From the NCBI RefSeq assembly GCF_000424625.1, contig NZ_AUKG01000003.1, positions 186,001 to 250,000 on the forward strand: a DNA stretch of 64,000 nucleotides. Reading direction: 5' to 3'. Below, in pieces: positions 27,427 through 35,915 of this stretch. The notes under the pieces are model-generated. The model searched no databases. It was given only the letters and a program-made list of their open reading frames with translations, and was not told where the DNA came from. How positions within the stretch are numbered: position 1 is the stretch's first letter; each line of letters opens with the position of its first letter. Made by a program: the position numbers and the translations under genes. Source of the stretch: Conexibacter woesei Iso977N. GTDB lineage: Bacteria; Actinomycetota; Thermoleophilia; Solirubrobacterales; Solirubrobacteraceae.

Positions 27427-27497
27427 CCTTTCCCGAAACGGTTGTCACTCCTTAGTGTCGTGAGACACCGAAGTTGTGACGCCCGTTCCGGGAAAGG
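27427..27497 (-). promoter_or_regulatory. 71-nt nested hairpin covering the SIMPL gene's ribosome site
   Basis: Outer arms CCTTTCCCGAAACGG (27427-27441) and CCGTTCCGGGAAAGG (27483-27497) pair at 14 of 15 positions. Inside are GTCAC/GTGAC and a GTGTC-GTGA-GACAC stem-loop. On the minus strand it lies 15 nt after the delta-60 gene and its 3' arm contains AAAGGA, the presumed ribosome site of the SIMPL gene. It could be a terminator, a translation switch, or both. Confidence 0.6.
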
Positions 27498-27512
27498 AGT
27501 TGCGCCGTGGTG

Positions 27513-29381
27513 CTACAGGACCGGGATCGAGTCGGCCAGCTTCGGGACGCAGGTGTGGTAGGTCCGCTGGCCCTTGAGGGTCTTCTTGGTGCCGCTCAGC
27601 TTGACCGTGATCGCGACCTTGACCGTGCCCTTGGGCAGGCCGCGCAGGTCGATCGTCGACCTCAGGCGCGAGCCCTTGACGACCTTGACCCGCTTGCCGT
27701 TGACCTTGACCGTCGCGCTGACCGGCTTGTCGCCCTTGGGGATCCGCAGGCGGATCTTGAACGCGCGCCTGGAGGCGCACGACTTGGCCGGGACGCTCTG
27801 GGCGGCGACCGGCTTGGGCGTGGTCGCCGTGGTGGTCGTCGTCTGCGTGGTGGTCGTGGTCGTCGTGGCGGTGGTCGCCGGCGTCGTCGTCGTGTCGGTC
27901 GTGGTCGTCGTGACCGGCTTCCTCGGGTCGCCCGCCAGGCGCGTCACGTAGGCCTGCTGCTCGCCGTCGCTCAACGAGGCCGCCGCGCGGGTCGAGCGGA
28001 GCGCGAGCTCCTTGAAGTTCCGCCCGGCGTCGCCCGCGACGACCGCCTTGCCGTCGCTCTGGACCGCGGCGTCCTCGCCCTCCATGTAGTCGGCGTCCGG
28101 GGCGCCGGCCAGCGTGCGGATGCCGCCGTCGCCGAACGTCGTGTCGAGCGTGCCGTCGGTGTTCAGGCGGGCGACGACCGTCTCGGAGCCGCCGAAGCCG
28201 ACGTAGTGGTTGGCGACGACGATGAGCTTGCCGTCCGGCGTGCCGGCGATCGCGTCGATGTTGTACGCCGCGCCGAAGGGACCCTCCTCGTCGCTGAAGA
28301 TCGACGCCACGGTCTGGATCCCGAAGGCCTCGTCGGGTTGGCCGTCGGCGGTGAAGCGCACGACCTGCGTCGTGATGGACCCGTCGCTGCTGACGTCGCC
28401 GAGCAGGTACGTCGCGCCGTCGCCGGCCAGCGAGCCGTCGGTGCCGCTGACGTAGCTCGCGCCCTCGATCGGGAAGTCACCGCCGTAGCTGTCGTCGCGG
28501 GTGCCCGCGGCGTCGTAGCGGCGCAGGACCCACGCCTGCGCGGGCGAGCCCTCCTCGGAGATGCGCAGATCGTTGTTGATCGGCGGCGTGTAGACCTGGC
28601 CCGCGCCCGCGATCACGTAGCTGCCGTCGGTGGCGCCGGCCTGCTGGCCGGCGGTGAGCGCCGCGGCCTGGGTCTGGTCGTCGACGTTCTCGCCGGTGAT
28701 CGCGTCGTCGGCGCCGAGCGTGATCGTCGCGAAGTGGTTGTTGGTGTAGTTGCCGTCGCCCGCCGAGCCCATCACGAGCTGGCCGCCGCCGTCGAGCGGC
28801 AGGAAGCCGCGGACGAAGCTGTCCTGGACGCCGCCGAAGTCGAAGTCCTCGCGCGCCTGACGGACGAACCTGCCGCTCGCGTCGTAGTGGTAGACGGTGA
28901 AGTCGCCGTCGATGCTGTCGTCGGCGGCGCGCAGGCTCGGGACCTGCGGGGCGCCCCTCGCCGAGCCGCCGACGAGCAGGTCGCCGTTGGGCGCGAAGCC
29001 GAACGCGGTCGGGCCCTCGCGAAGGAGGTGGTCGCCGTCGGTGATCACGCCGTCGGTGCCGAACGCCGCGATCGGGTTGCCGGCGGCGTCGAGGTGGCCG
29101 AGCGAGACCGGCGAGTCGGGGTCGTCGCAGTCGCAGCCGGTGTCGACGTAGCCGCCCACGTAGATCGAGCCGTCGGGCGCGACCGTCACCTGGGTCGCGG
29201 TGTCGTACTGGCCGTCGAAGACGTCGACGGGCGCCGGGAAGTCCACGAGGCGCGTCTGGCCGCCGTTGAAGTCGGGGTCCTGGTCGCCGGGGTTGGTCGC
29301 GGCGATCGCCACGCCGGTACCGACGGTGCCGATGGCGAGCAGGGAGGCGGCGAGGGCCGCGGGGTGGCGAGGGATGTGCAT
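27513..29381 (-). CDS. secreted delta-60 repeat protein with Thr-rich linker
   Basis: 622 residues. The signal peptide ends near AIA-ATN (residue about 28). Residues 30-490 carry several delta-60-type repeats, each with a strand ending in a motif like ARLNTDGTLDTTFGDGGI or LDAAGNPIAAFGTDGV, the pattern of a beta-propeller. A threonine-rich linker (about residues 495-535) leads to a 90-residue C-terminal domain with two Cys (CASRRAFKIRLRIPKG, and HTCVPK) and Lys-rich strands, probably wall-associated. The function is unknown. The first codons of an inverted repeat GACCG-AACAA-CGGTC lie just upstream of the ATG. Confidence 0.8.
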   Translation of the reverse strand: MHIPRHPAALAASLLAIGTVGTGVAIAATNPGDQDPDFNGGQTRLVDFPAPVDVFDGQYDTATQVTVAPDGSIYVGGYVDTGCDCDDPDSPVSLGHLDAAGNPIAAFGTDGVITDGDHLLREGPTAFGFAPNGDLLVGGSARGAPQVPSLRAADDSIDGDFTVYHYDASGRFVRQAREDFDFGGVQDSFVRGFLPLDGGGQLVMGSAGDGNYTNNHFATITLGADDAITGENVDDQTQAAALTAGQQAGATDGSYVIAGAGQVYTPPINNDLRISEEGSPAQAWVLRRYDAAGTRDDSYGGDFPIEGASYVSGTDGSLAGDGATYLLGDVSSDGSITTQVVRFTADGQPDEAFGIQTVASIFSDEEGPFGAAYNIDAIAGTPDGKLIVVANHYVGFGGSETVVARLNTDGTLDTTFGDGGIRTLAGAPDADYMEGEDAAVQSDGKAVVAGDAGRNFKELALRSTRAAASLSDGEQQAYVTRLAGDPRKPVTTTTTDTTTTPATTATTTTTTTQTTTTTATTPKPVAAQSVPAKSCASRRAFKIRLRIPKGDKPVSATVKVNGKRVKVVKGSRLRSTIDLRGLPKGTVKVAITVKLSGTKKTLKGQRTYHTCVPKLADSIPVL

Positions 29382-29426
29382 TGACCGAACAACGGTCGGT
29401 CGACGGACTTCCTTCCAGAGCCCTCT

Positions 29427-30098
29427 CTAGTTGAGGACGCCGAGCCGTTGCGCGCGCTGGACCGCGTCGGCGCGGTTGCGGGCGCCGAGCTTGCGGAACA
29501 TCGAGCTCGCGTGCTCCTTGACCGTGTTGGGGCTCAGCCTCAGCTCGGCGGCGATCTCGACGTTCGTCAGCCCCGCGCTGATCATCTGGAGCACCTGGCG
29601 CTCGCGCGCGGTCAGGCGGTGGTGGCCGGGACGGCCGTCGCCGGGCGTCCCGCGGCGCACGCCGCCGGCGCCGTCCAGGCCGCCGCCGCGCGGCTGCTCG
29701 AAGACGTCCTCGCCCGCGCCGATCCGGCGGATCGCCTCGACGATCTCGGCGGCGCTGCGGTCCTTGGTGACGAACCCGGCCGCGCCCGCCGCCTTCGCCG
29801 CGGTCGCGCTGATCCGGCCCGCGCCGGAGAGCAGCAGGACGCGCGTCGCGGGGTGGACGGCGCGGACGCGGCGCGCGATGTCGGTCCCGGACTCGTCACC
29901 GACGAACAGGTCGACGAGCGCGACGTGCGGTCCGTAGCGGCGGGCGCGGTCCTCGGCCTCGTCGCCGGTGGTCGCGGGCACGCAGCGCTCGACCCAGTCC
30001 TGCTGGACGAGCACGAGCCGCATGCCCCAGTGGACGATGTCGTGGTCGTCGACGACCAGGACGCAGAGGCGGCGGGGCGGGGCGTCGAGCGCGCTCAT
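29427..30098 (-). CDS. NarL/FixJ-family response regulator
   Basis: 223 residues from ATG 30098. The receiver domain has VLVVDDHD with acidic residues and phospho-acceptor Asp63 in VALVDLFVGDESG; Lys of FVTKDRSAAE is the conserved lysine. The C-terminal LuxR helix-turn-helix is LTARERQVLQMISAGLTNVE followed by IAAELRLSPNTVKEHASSMF. A Gly/Arg-rich linker joins the two. It is translationally coupled to the kinase gene upstream (4-nt overlap) and is its output partner. Confidence 0.93.
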   Translation of the reverse strand: MSALDAPPRRLCVLVVDDHDIVHWGMRLVLVQQDWVERCVPATTGDEAEDRARRYGPHVALVDLFVGDESGTDIARRVRAVHPATRVLLLSGAGRISATAAKAAGAAGFVTKDRSAAEIVEAIRRIGAGEDVFEQPRGGGLDGAGGVRRGTPGDGRPGHHRLTARERQVLQMISAGLTNVEIAAELRLSPNTVKEHASSMFRKLGARNRADAVQRAQRLGVLN

Positions 30099-31267
30099 GC
30101 GGCTGCTCCGTTCGTGGTGGTCGCGGTCGCCGGGAGCGGGAGCGGGAGGACGAGGCGGACGTGCCAGCGGTCGGGCGCGAGGCGGCCGAAGTCGACCGCG
30201 GCGCCGAACTCCAGCGCCTCGAAGGCCGCCAGGCGCAGGCCGACGCCCGCGCCCGCGGGCGCGTCGGGGCCGACGCCGTCGTTGGCGACGTCGATCGCGA
30301 GCGCGCCGCCGTCCTGCTCGGACGCGACCGTGACCTCGATCGCGCGCGGGCGCGCGTGCTTGCGCGCGTTGCGGACGGCCTCGGCGACGACGGTCTGCGC
30401 GAGCGGATCCAGCGTGACCGGGACCTCGAGGTCGTCCGGCCAGTTGATGATGAACTCGATCTCCGCGTGCTCGGCCGCCAGGCGCCGGACCTCGTCGCGC
30501 AGCGCGGGCGCGTCGGCAGCGGTGGCGTCGCCGCGGTGCTGTTGCGCAAACGGGCGCTGGATCGTCAGCCGCAGCTCCTCGGTCGCGGCCTGCAGCTCGT
30601 CGGCGCAGCGCTCGCGCTGGGGCTGGGTCAGGTCGCCGGGCGCGCCGAGCGCGAGCGTCACGCCGAACAGGCGCTGGATCACGCGCTCGTGGACGTCGCG
30701 CGCGAGGTCGAGGCGGTCGCCGAGGTGGCGGGCGCGCTCCTGCTGGCGGGTCGCTGCGCGCGCGGAGGCCGCGAGCGCGCAGACCTTGCCGAGGGTCCAG
30801 AGGCCGTCGCGCTCGGCGTCGCTGAGCGGCGGCGCGTCGTCGGCGAGGCCGCGCTCGGCGAGCACGACGCCGTAGTGGCGGCCGCCGGCCGACATCGGGA
30901 TGCACGTGATGTCGGTCAGCCCGAGGCGCGCGACCTCGGCGCTGGGCAGCGCGTCGCCGACGTCGCCGGGCGCGATCTCGATCACCGCGTCCTGCTCCAG
31001 CGCGCGCAGCGCGACCGCCGGGACGTCGGCGACCGGGCCCGCGGCGGCGAGGCGGTCGACCGCGATCCCGTGCGCGCCCGCGGCCCACACGCGCCGGCGC
31101 GCGTCGTCGGACAGGTAGACCGCGGCGCGGCGCATCGCGCCCAGGCGGCAGACGGCCTCGGCGAGGCGGTCGTAGAACGACGCGCCGGGCGCGGCGATCT
31201 CGCCCTCGCCGAGCATCGACACCAGGAGGTGCAGCGCCGCGAGGGGTGAGGTCGGGGCGTCGGTCAT
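30095..31267 (-). CDS. GAF-domain sensor histidine kinase (HisKA_3 type)
   Basis: 390 residues from ATG 31267. Residues about 25-170 form a GAF-like sensor (FYDRLAEAVCRLGAMRRAAV to ITCIPMSAGGRHYGVVLAER). The dimerisation helix carries His193 in LARDVHERVIQRLFG; the residue after His is Glu instead of the usual Asp. The ATPase domain has VVAEAVRNARKHARP (N box) and DVANDGVGPDAPAGAGVGLR (G boxes). No membrane segment is seen, so it senses an intracellular signal. A longer frame to 31417 is unlikely because it runs through the divergent promoter. In the gap 31268-31524 a CGGGCCGGG/CCCGGCCCG hairpin (31282-31313) lies in its leader. Confidence 0.9.
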   Translation of the reverse strand: MTDAPTSPLAALHLLVSMLGEGEIAAPGASFYDRLAEAVCRLGAMRRAAVYLSDDARRRVWAAGAHGIAVDRLAAAGPVADVPAVALRALEQDAVIEIAPGDVGDALPSAEVARLGLTDITCIPMSAGGRHYGVVLAERGLADDAPPLSDAERDGLWTLGKVCALAASARAATRQQERARHLGDRLDLARDVHERVIQRLFGVTLALGAPGDLTQPQRERCADELQAATEELRLTIQRPFAQQHRGDATAADAPALRDEVRRLAAEHAEIEFIINWPDDLEVPVTLDPLAQTVVAEAVRNARKHARPRAIEVTVASEQDGGALAIDVANDGVGPDAPAGAGVGLRLAAFEALEFGAAVDFGRLAPDRWHVRLVLPLPLPATATTTNGAAA

Positions 31268-31511
31268 GCGGAAAGGGTCAACGGGCCGGGCGCCAGGGGA
31301 AGCACCCGGCCCGCTGGGAGAAGGACCAGCTCGCGTACGCTCGGTCTCTAGCTCTGCGCTTGCGGCCACAACACCCCCTGTCCCGAGAGGGTGAAGCGAC
31401 TGGTCGCGTCGGAGCATGACTCATCAGAACGACAACGTACAGTCCAAACACACTCGTGACCACCCGAATGTGGGGGTTGGCCTGGACGGTCGTCGGTGTT
31501 GGCGCGCGAGG

Positions 31512-31517
31512 TAGGCT
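31512..31517 (+). promoter_or_regulatory. -10 box of the YjbR-like gene
   Basis: TAGGCT lies 7 nt (CGCGCCC) before the ATG at 31525, with no ribosome site between. Confidence 0.45.
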
Positions 31518-31524
31518 CGCGCCC

Positions 31525-31941
31525 ATGGCGACCTGGGACGACGTGGCGCGCTTGGCGCTCGCGCTGCCGGAGACGACCGCGGACGACGCGCACGGGCATC
31601 GGAAGTGGCGCGCGTGGAAGGTCAAGGACAAGGCCTTCGTCTGGGAGCGGCCGCTGGGCAGGAGCGACCTGAAGGCGCTGGGCGACGACGCGCCGCCCGA
31701 CGGGCCGATCCTGGCCGCGCGGATCGAGCACGACGGCGCCAAGCGGGCGCTGATCGAGAGCGACCCGGACGTCTACTTCACGATCCCGCACTTCGACGGC
31801 TTCCCGGCGATCCTGCTGCTGCTCGACCGGATCGGGCCCGAGGAGCTGGAGGAGGTCGTCACCGAGGCGTGGCTGAACCGCGCGCCGCCGCGCGTGCTCA
31901 AGGCCTACATGTCGGAGCGCGAGGGCGCGAGCGAGGCCTAG
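31525..31941 (+). CDS. MmcQ/YjbR-family protein
   Basis: 138 residues from ATG 31525. The sequence starts ATWDDVARLALALPETTADD, a typical YjbR opening, and continues with WKVKDKAFVWERPL, VYFTIPHFDGFPAILLLLDR and the C-terminal helix EVVTEAWLNRAPPRVLKAY. The fold is related to type III secretion chaperone/DNA-binding cyanobacterial CyaY-like proteins; function is not established despite the DNA-binding label. The stop codon shares CTAG with the convergent TetR gene. Confidence 0.86.
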   Translation: MATWDDVARLALALPETTADDAHGHRKWRAWKVKDKAFVWERPLGRSDLKALGDDAPPDGPILAARIEHDGAKRALIESDPDVYFTIPHFDGFPAILLLLDRIGPEELEEVVTEAWLNRAPPRVLKAYMSEREGASEA

Positions 31942-32483
31942 TCCTTCGCGCGCGCCAGGTCCTTCAGGCGCGCCAGGACCTGCTCGCGCAGCTCGCCCTG
32001 CGGCGGGCCGAGGTCCAGCAGCTCGCAGAACCAGAGGCCGTCGGTGGCGAGGCGCACGATCGTGGCGTCGACCGCGTCGATGTCGTCGCGTTCGACGCGC
32101 GCCTGCTTGGCGGCGTAGCGGGCGCGGACGGTCTCCAGCCGCTTCTGGTGCAGCGCCAGCGCGGCGATGATCCCGGCGTCGACGCCGCGGATGTGCGGGT
32201 CGTCGAAGTCCTGGGCGGTGACGTCCACGTAGGCGCGCGTCCAGCCGCCGGGGCCGGGCTCGGCGGTCTTCTCGATCTCCTCCTCGAAGCGCGCCTCCCA
32301 GCGGTCGATGACCGCGTCGAGGAGGTCGTTCTTGGAGGAGAAGTGGTAGAGCAGGCCGCCCTTGGACACGCCCGCCTCCTCGGCGACCGCGTCGAGCGTG
32401 AGCTTCGACGGGTCGCGCAGGAGGAGCGCCGAGGCGGCGTCCAGGAGCAGGTCGCGGGTCTCGCCCGCAGGCCGCCGGGGCAC
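31938..32483 (-). CDS. TetR-family repressor of the adjacent SMR pump
   Basis: 181 residues. The helix-turn-helix region is RDLLLDAASALLLRDPSKLT followed by LDAVAEEAGVSKGGLLYHFSSK, the standard TetR pattern; the C-terminal domain is of the TetR_C_33-like kind. The ATG directly abuts the SMR stop codon, so the repressor gene is the second gene of the pump operon. It presumably binds the perfect palindrome at 32825-32840 in the operon promoter and releases it when a pump substrate binds. Confidence 0.9.
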   Translation of the reverse strand: MPRRPAGETRDLLLDAASALLLRDPSKLTLDAVAEEAGVSKGGLLYHFSSKNDLLDAVIDRWEARFEEEIEKTAEPGPGGWTRAYVDVTAQDFDDPHIRGVDAGIIAALALHQKRLETVRARYAAKQARVERDDIDAVDATIVRLATDGLWFCELLDLGPPQGELREQVLARLKDLARAKD

Positions 32484-32813
32484 CTAGTGGGCCCCGCCGC
32501 CCGCGGCCGACAGGCCGACGACGCCGAGGACGATCACGAAGAGGCTGAGGAGCTTCATGGTGTTCATGCTCTCACCGAACGCGACCACGCCGCCGACCGC
32601 GACCAGCGCGGTGCCGGTGCCGGCCCAGATCGCGTAGGTCAGCGAGACCGGGATGTGCTTGAGCGCGAGCGCCAGGAGCCAGAACGAGAGCCCGTAGCCG
32701 ACGATCACGACGGCGACGGGCAGCGGTCTGGAGAACCCGTCCGAGGCACGGAGGGCAAGAGTGGCAGCGACCTCGGAGAGGATCGCTGTACCGAGGAGGA
32801 GAGAAGCGGGCAT
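32484..32813 (-). CDS. SMR-family multidrug efflux pump (QacE/EmrE type)
   Basis: 109 residues, four transmembrane helices. The essential Glu14 in GTAILSEVAATLAL sits at the same position as in EmrE; helix 3 and the loop AIWAGTGTALVAVGGVVAFG match the family signature. It exports quaternary cations or guanidinium-like compounds in exchange for protons, as a dimer in the membrane. ATG 32813 is confirmed by the promoter: TATAGT lies exactly 7 nt upstream. It is the first gene of an operon with its TetR repressor. Confidence 0.93.
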   Translation of the reverse strand: MPASLLLGTAILSEVAATLALRASDGFSRPLPVAVVIVGYGLSFWLLALALKHIPVSLTYAIWAGTGTALVAVGGVVAFGESMNTMKLLSLFVIVLGVVGLSAAGGGAH

Positions 32814-32820
32814 GCGTATT

Positions 32821-32850
32821 ACTATACCGTCTGGACGGTACAGTTGGCAA
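32821..32850 (-). promoter_or_regulatory. SMR operon promoter with embedded TetR operator
   Basis: On the minus strand: -35 TTGCCA (32845-32850), 18-nt spacer and -10 TATAGT (32821-32826), 7 nt before the ATG (leaderless). The perfect palindrome TACCGTCTGGACGGTA (32825-32840) fills the spacer and overlaps the -10, so a bound TetR protein would block RNA polymerase. Confidence 0.75.
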
Positions 32851-32869
32851 ACCACGCCTTACGGAGCGG

Positions 32870-33898
32870 TCAGGCGGCCGACTTGGAGGCGCGCTTGACG
32901 TCGTACATCGCGGCGTCGGCGCGGGCCAGGAGCGTGTCGGCGTCCTCGTCGTCCCGCGCCAGCGCGCGGCCCAGCGAGATCGCGGGGGTGACCGTCGCGC
33001 CGTCGCCGCAGCGCAGCGTCGCGGGGCGCGCCACGGCGGCGGCCATCCGCAGCGCGACCGCGTCGATGTCGCCCGGCAGCCCGAGCTCCGGCAGGACGAT
33101 CACGAACTCGTCGCCGGCGAAGCGCGCGACGGTGTCGGTCTCGCGCGCGGCGGTGCAGAGGCGGTCGGCGACGACCTTCAGCAGCTCGTCGCCCGCGTGG
33201 TGGCCGAGCGTGTCGTTGATGGCCTTGAAGCCGTTGAGGTCGCCGAACAGCACGCCGACGGCGCGGCCGCTGCGGCGGCGCTGCTTGAGCGCGAGCTCCA
33301 GGCGGTCGTGCAGGAGCACGCGGTTGGCGAGGCCGGTGAGCGTGTCGTGGACGGCCATGTGCTGCAGCGACGCGCACGCGTCGGCGAGCGACCTGGTGGC
33401 CTTGCGCAGCTCGAGGTGCGCGGCGGTCTGGCGCGCCAGGACCTTCAGCGCCTCGCGCTGGGCGTGGGTGAACTCGCGCGTGACGTGGTCGGCGATGCAG
33501 ACGGTCCCGAGCGCGTGGCCCTCGCTGGTGACGATCGGCGCGCCCGCGTAGAAGCGGACGTCGGCGTCGCCGGTGACCATCGGGTTGTGCACCCACTCGG
33601 GGTCGGCGTGGGTGTCGGGGACGACGAACAGCGCGTCGGGGTCGAGGATCGCGCGGGAGCAGAACGAGTGCTCGCGCGGCGCCTCGCTGTCGTCGAGGCC
33701 GACGATCGCCTTGCCCCACTGGCGGTCGGCGTCGATGAAGTTGATGATCGCGACCGGCGCGTCGCAGATCGCGGAGGCGAGCTTGACGACGTCGTCGTAG
33801 AGCTGCTCGTCGTCGGTGTCCAGGATCGCGAGCGCGCGCAGCGCCTCGAGGCGCTCGAGCTCGTTGCCGGGGACGGAGAAGGTGGCGGCGGCGGCCAT
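32870..33898 (-). CDS. GAF-GGDEF diguanylate cyclase
   Basis: 342 residues. The GAF domain covers about residues 20-165 (YDDVVKLASAICDAPVAIIN, REHSFCSRAI, FYAGAPIVTSEGHALGTVCI). The GGDEF domain follows, with HDTLTGLANR, GDLNGFKAINDTLGHHAGDE and the signature AGDEF at 261-265, an accepted active variant. It should make cyclic di-GMP in response to a small ligand or redox state. No inhibitory RxxD is obvious before the signature. No membrane segment is present. It diverges from the FUSC gene across a large inverted repeat. Confidence 0.9.
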   Translation of the reverse strand: MAAAATFSVPGNELERLEALRALAILDTDDEQLYDDVVKLASAICDAPVAIINFIDADRQWGKAIVGLDDSEAPREHSFCSRAILDPDALFVVPDTHADPEWVHNPMVTGDADVRFYAGAPIVTSEGHALGTVCIADHVTREFTHAQREALKVLARQTAAHLELRKATRSLADACASLQHMAVHDTLTGLANRVLLHDRLELALKQRRRSGRAVGVLFGDLNGFKAINDTLGHHAGDELLKVVADRLCTAARETDTVARFAGDEFVIVLPELGLPGDIDAVALRMAAAVARPATLRCGDGATVTPAISLGRALARDDEDADTLLARADAAMYDVKRASKSAA

Positions 33899-33908
33899 GG
33901 TGGTGGAC

Positions 33909-33975
33909 CGGGTGATCGGTCGTGCGCTGTCCGCGTGCGAGCGCCTGCGCGCCGCGCGGACAGGCGGATCACCCG
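33909..33975. repeat. 67-bp imperfect palindrome between divergent genes
   Basis: Outer arms CGGGTGATC (33909-33917) and GATCACCCG (33967-33975) and inner arms CTGTCCGCG (33927-33935) and CGCGGACAG (33955-33963) are all exact reverse complements. The element covers the GTG at 33922, which is the only ordinary start codon near the 5' end of the FUSC frame. Confidence 0.55.
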
Positions 33976-35910
33976 ATCGCGGGAGGGCCGCGGCCGGTAC
34001 CGTCGAGGGCTATCGCCGGGTCTGCGGTCATCGACACGGCGCGGCGCGCGCTGCGCGCCGCGTGGGGGTACCGGGCGCGCTCGGCGCGCGCGACCGCGTG
34101 CGTCCTGCTGCCGCTGGTCGTGTTCAGCGCGCTGGGGCACCAGCAGGAGGGCGTGATCGCGACGCAGGGCGCGTTCGCGGGGTTCTACGCGTTCTCGGCG
34201 CCGTACCGGCGGCGCGCGCGGGTTGTCGTAGGTCTTGGGTGCGCGCTGGCGGTGGCGATGGCGGCGGGGACGCTCGTCGCTTCGTCGGCGTGGGTCGCGG
34301 TCCCGGTGGGCGCCGTTCTGAGCGCGGTCGCGGCGGGGGCCTGCCTGGCGCTGCGCGTGGGGCCGCCGCGGGAGTACTTCATCGTCTTCACGTTCCTGAT
34401 CGCGACCGCGCTGCCGCAGGACGCGGCCGCCTGCGGCTACCGCGCGCGGCTGGTGTTGTTGGGGGCCTTGGGCGCATGGCTGATCTCGATGGCCGGGACG
34501 CTGCGCGACGCGCGGGCGCCGGAGCGCGAGGCGGTCGACGCGGCGCTCGGCGCGGTCGCAAGGCTGCTGGACGCGATCGGGCGCCCGGACCGCGCGCCGG
34601 CCGCGCGGCACGCCGCGGTGCTGGCGGTGCAGCGGGCGCAGGAGTCGGTCGCCGACGCCGGCGGCGCCGAGACGCCGGGTGGCCTGGAGCTGCGGCGGCG
34701 CGCCGACGCGGCCGAGGCGTTGTTGGAGGCGTCGCTCGCGTTGATGGTGGAGAGGGCGCCGCCGCTGGATCCGGCGTGGGGGCGGGCGGTCGGCGCGCTG
34801 GCCGACGGGGCCTGGGCCGCGCCGGTGATCCCGGCACCGCAGCAGCGCCCGCGGGTCCCGGCGGCGGTCCGGCTGGACGCGGCGCTGCGGGCGGCGGGGA
34901 GCGCGCGGCGGCTCGACGCGCCCGCGACGCCGGACGGTGGCGAGACGACCACCGCGGAGCCGTCGCGCTGGCGCGTGCTGTGGGCGGACCTGACGGACCC
35001 GCGGTCGCCTGCGCCCGCGGTCGCGGTGCGCCTCGGCGTCGCGGTCGGCCTGGCGGGCATGTTGGGGTACCTGCTGCGCGCCGAGCACCCGACGTGGATC
35101 CCGCTGAGCGCGGCGGCCGTGCTGCAGGGGACGAACGTGGCGCTGGCGCGCCAGCGCGCGCTGCACCGCGCGGCGGGGACCGCGGTCGGCGTGGTCGTCG
35201 CGGCGGCGGTCCTGGCGATCGAGCCGGGGCTGGTGGGCCTGATCGTCATGGTGGGGTTGCTCCAGGCGCTGACCGAGGCCTTCATCTTGGTCTCCTACGG
35301 CGTGGCGGTCGTGTTCATCACGTCGCTGGCGCTGCTGCTGCTGGAGATCGCCGGGGTCGGCGCGGCGGTGCATGGGCTGCTGGACGCGCGCCTGATCGAC
35401 ACGGCGCTCGGCTGCGCGATCGGCTTCGCCTGCGGCGTGCTGATCCTGCCCCGGCGCTCCCGCTCCCGCCTGGCGGCGGTCCAGGCCCGGGCGATCCGGA
35501 CGACGTCGCGAGCGCTCCTCGCCGGCCTGCGCGGCGCGCCCGAACGCGAGCGCCGGGCGGCCCGCCGCGCGGTCCACCTCACGCTCGTGACGCTCGACGC
35601 GACCCAGCGCGACGCGACCGGCGACGCCCTCACGAGCACCACCCACGCCGACCTCGACTGGCCCATCACCCACGCCGTCGAGCGCCTCGCCCACCTCTCG
35701 CTCGCGCTCCCGCTCGCGGCCGGAGACCGCCCGCCACCTCCTCCCGCCGCCCTCCGCGACCTCGAGCTCCTCCTCGACGACCTCGCCTCCCGCACCGACG
35801 GCCACGCCGCGCCGGCCCCACCGCCCGCCGCACCGGCCTTCCTCGACTGGCCCCGCACCGAACGCGCCGTCACCGCGCTCCGCGACACCGTTGCCGAGTT
35901 CTCCGGTTGA
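33922..35910 (+). CDS. FUSC-family inner-membrane protein (aromatic-acid exporter-like)
   Basis: Up to 662 residues if GTG 33922 is used. The likely mature start is near residue 30-37 (VIDTARRALRAAWGYRARSA); no ATG/GTG/TTG lies between, and ATC 34012 after GAGGG with TACCGT at 33999-34004 is a conceivable unusual start. The layout is FUSC-like: an N-terminal membrane block (VLLPLVVFSALG, residues about 60-190), a soluble helical middle, a second membrane block around 390-520 (VAVRLGVAVGLAGMLGYLLR, then WIPLSAAAVLQGTNVALARQ), and a soluble tail. Related proteins export p-hydroxybenzoic acid or affect fusaric-acid resistance. Substrate unknown. Confidence 0.75.
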   Translation: MRCPRASACAPRGQADHPIAGGPRPVPSRAIAGSAVIDTARRALRAAWGYRARSARATACVLLPLVVFSALGHQQEGVIATQGAFAGFYAFSAPYRRRARVVVGLGCALAVAMAAGTLVASSAWVAVPVGAVLSAVAAGACLALRVGPPREYFIVFTFLIATALPQDAAACGYRARLVLLGALGAWLISMAGTLRDARAPEREAVDAALGAVARLLDAIGRPDRAPAARHAAVLAVQRAQESVADAGGAETPGGLELRRRADAAEALLEASLALMVERAPPLDPAWGRAVGALADGAWAAPVIPAPQQRPRVPAAVRLDAALRAAGSARRLDAPATPDGGETTTAEPSRWRVLWADLTDPRSPAPAVAVRLGVAVGLAGMLGYLLRAEHPTWIPLSAAAVLQGTNVALARQRALHRAAGTAVGVVVAAAVLAIEPGLVGLIVMVGLLQALTEAFILVSYGVAVVFITSLALLLLEIAGVGAAVHGLLDARLIDTALGCAIGFACGVLILPRRSRSRLAAVQARAIRTTSRALLAGLRGAPERERRAARRAVHLTLVTLDATQRDATGDALTSTTHADLDWPITHAVERLAHLSLALPLAAGDRPPPPPAALRDLELLLDDLASRTDGHAAPAPPPAAPAFLDWPRTERAVTALRDTVAEFSG

Positions 35911-35915
35911 CGCGA

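Noticed and set aside
27507-29384. Open plus-strand frame of 625 codons opposite the delta-60 protein
   Set aside because: Low-complexity Arg/Asp/Val sequence; the minus frame has a signal peptide and delta-60 repeats.
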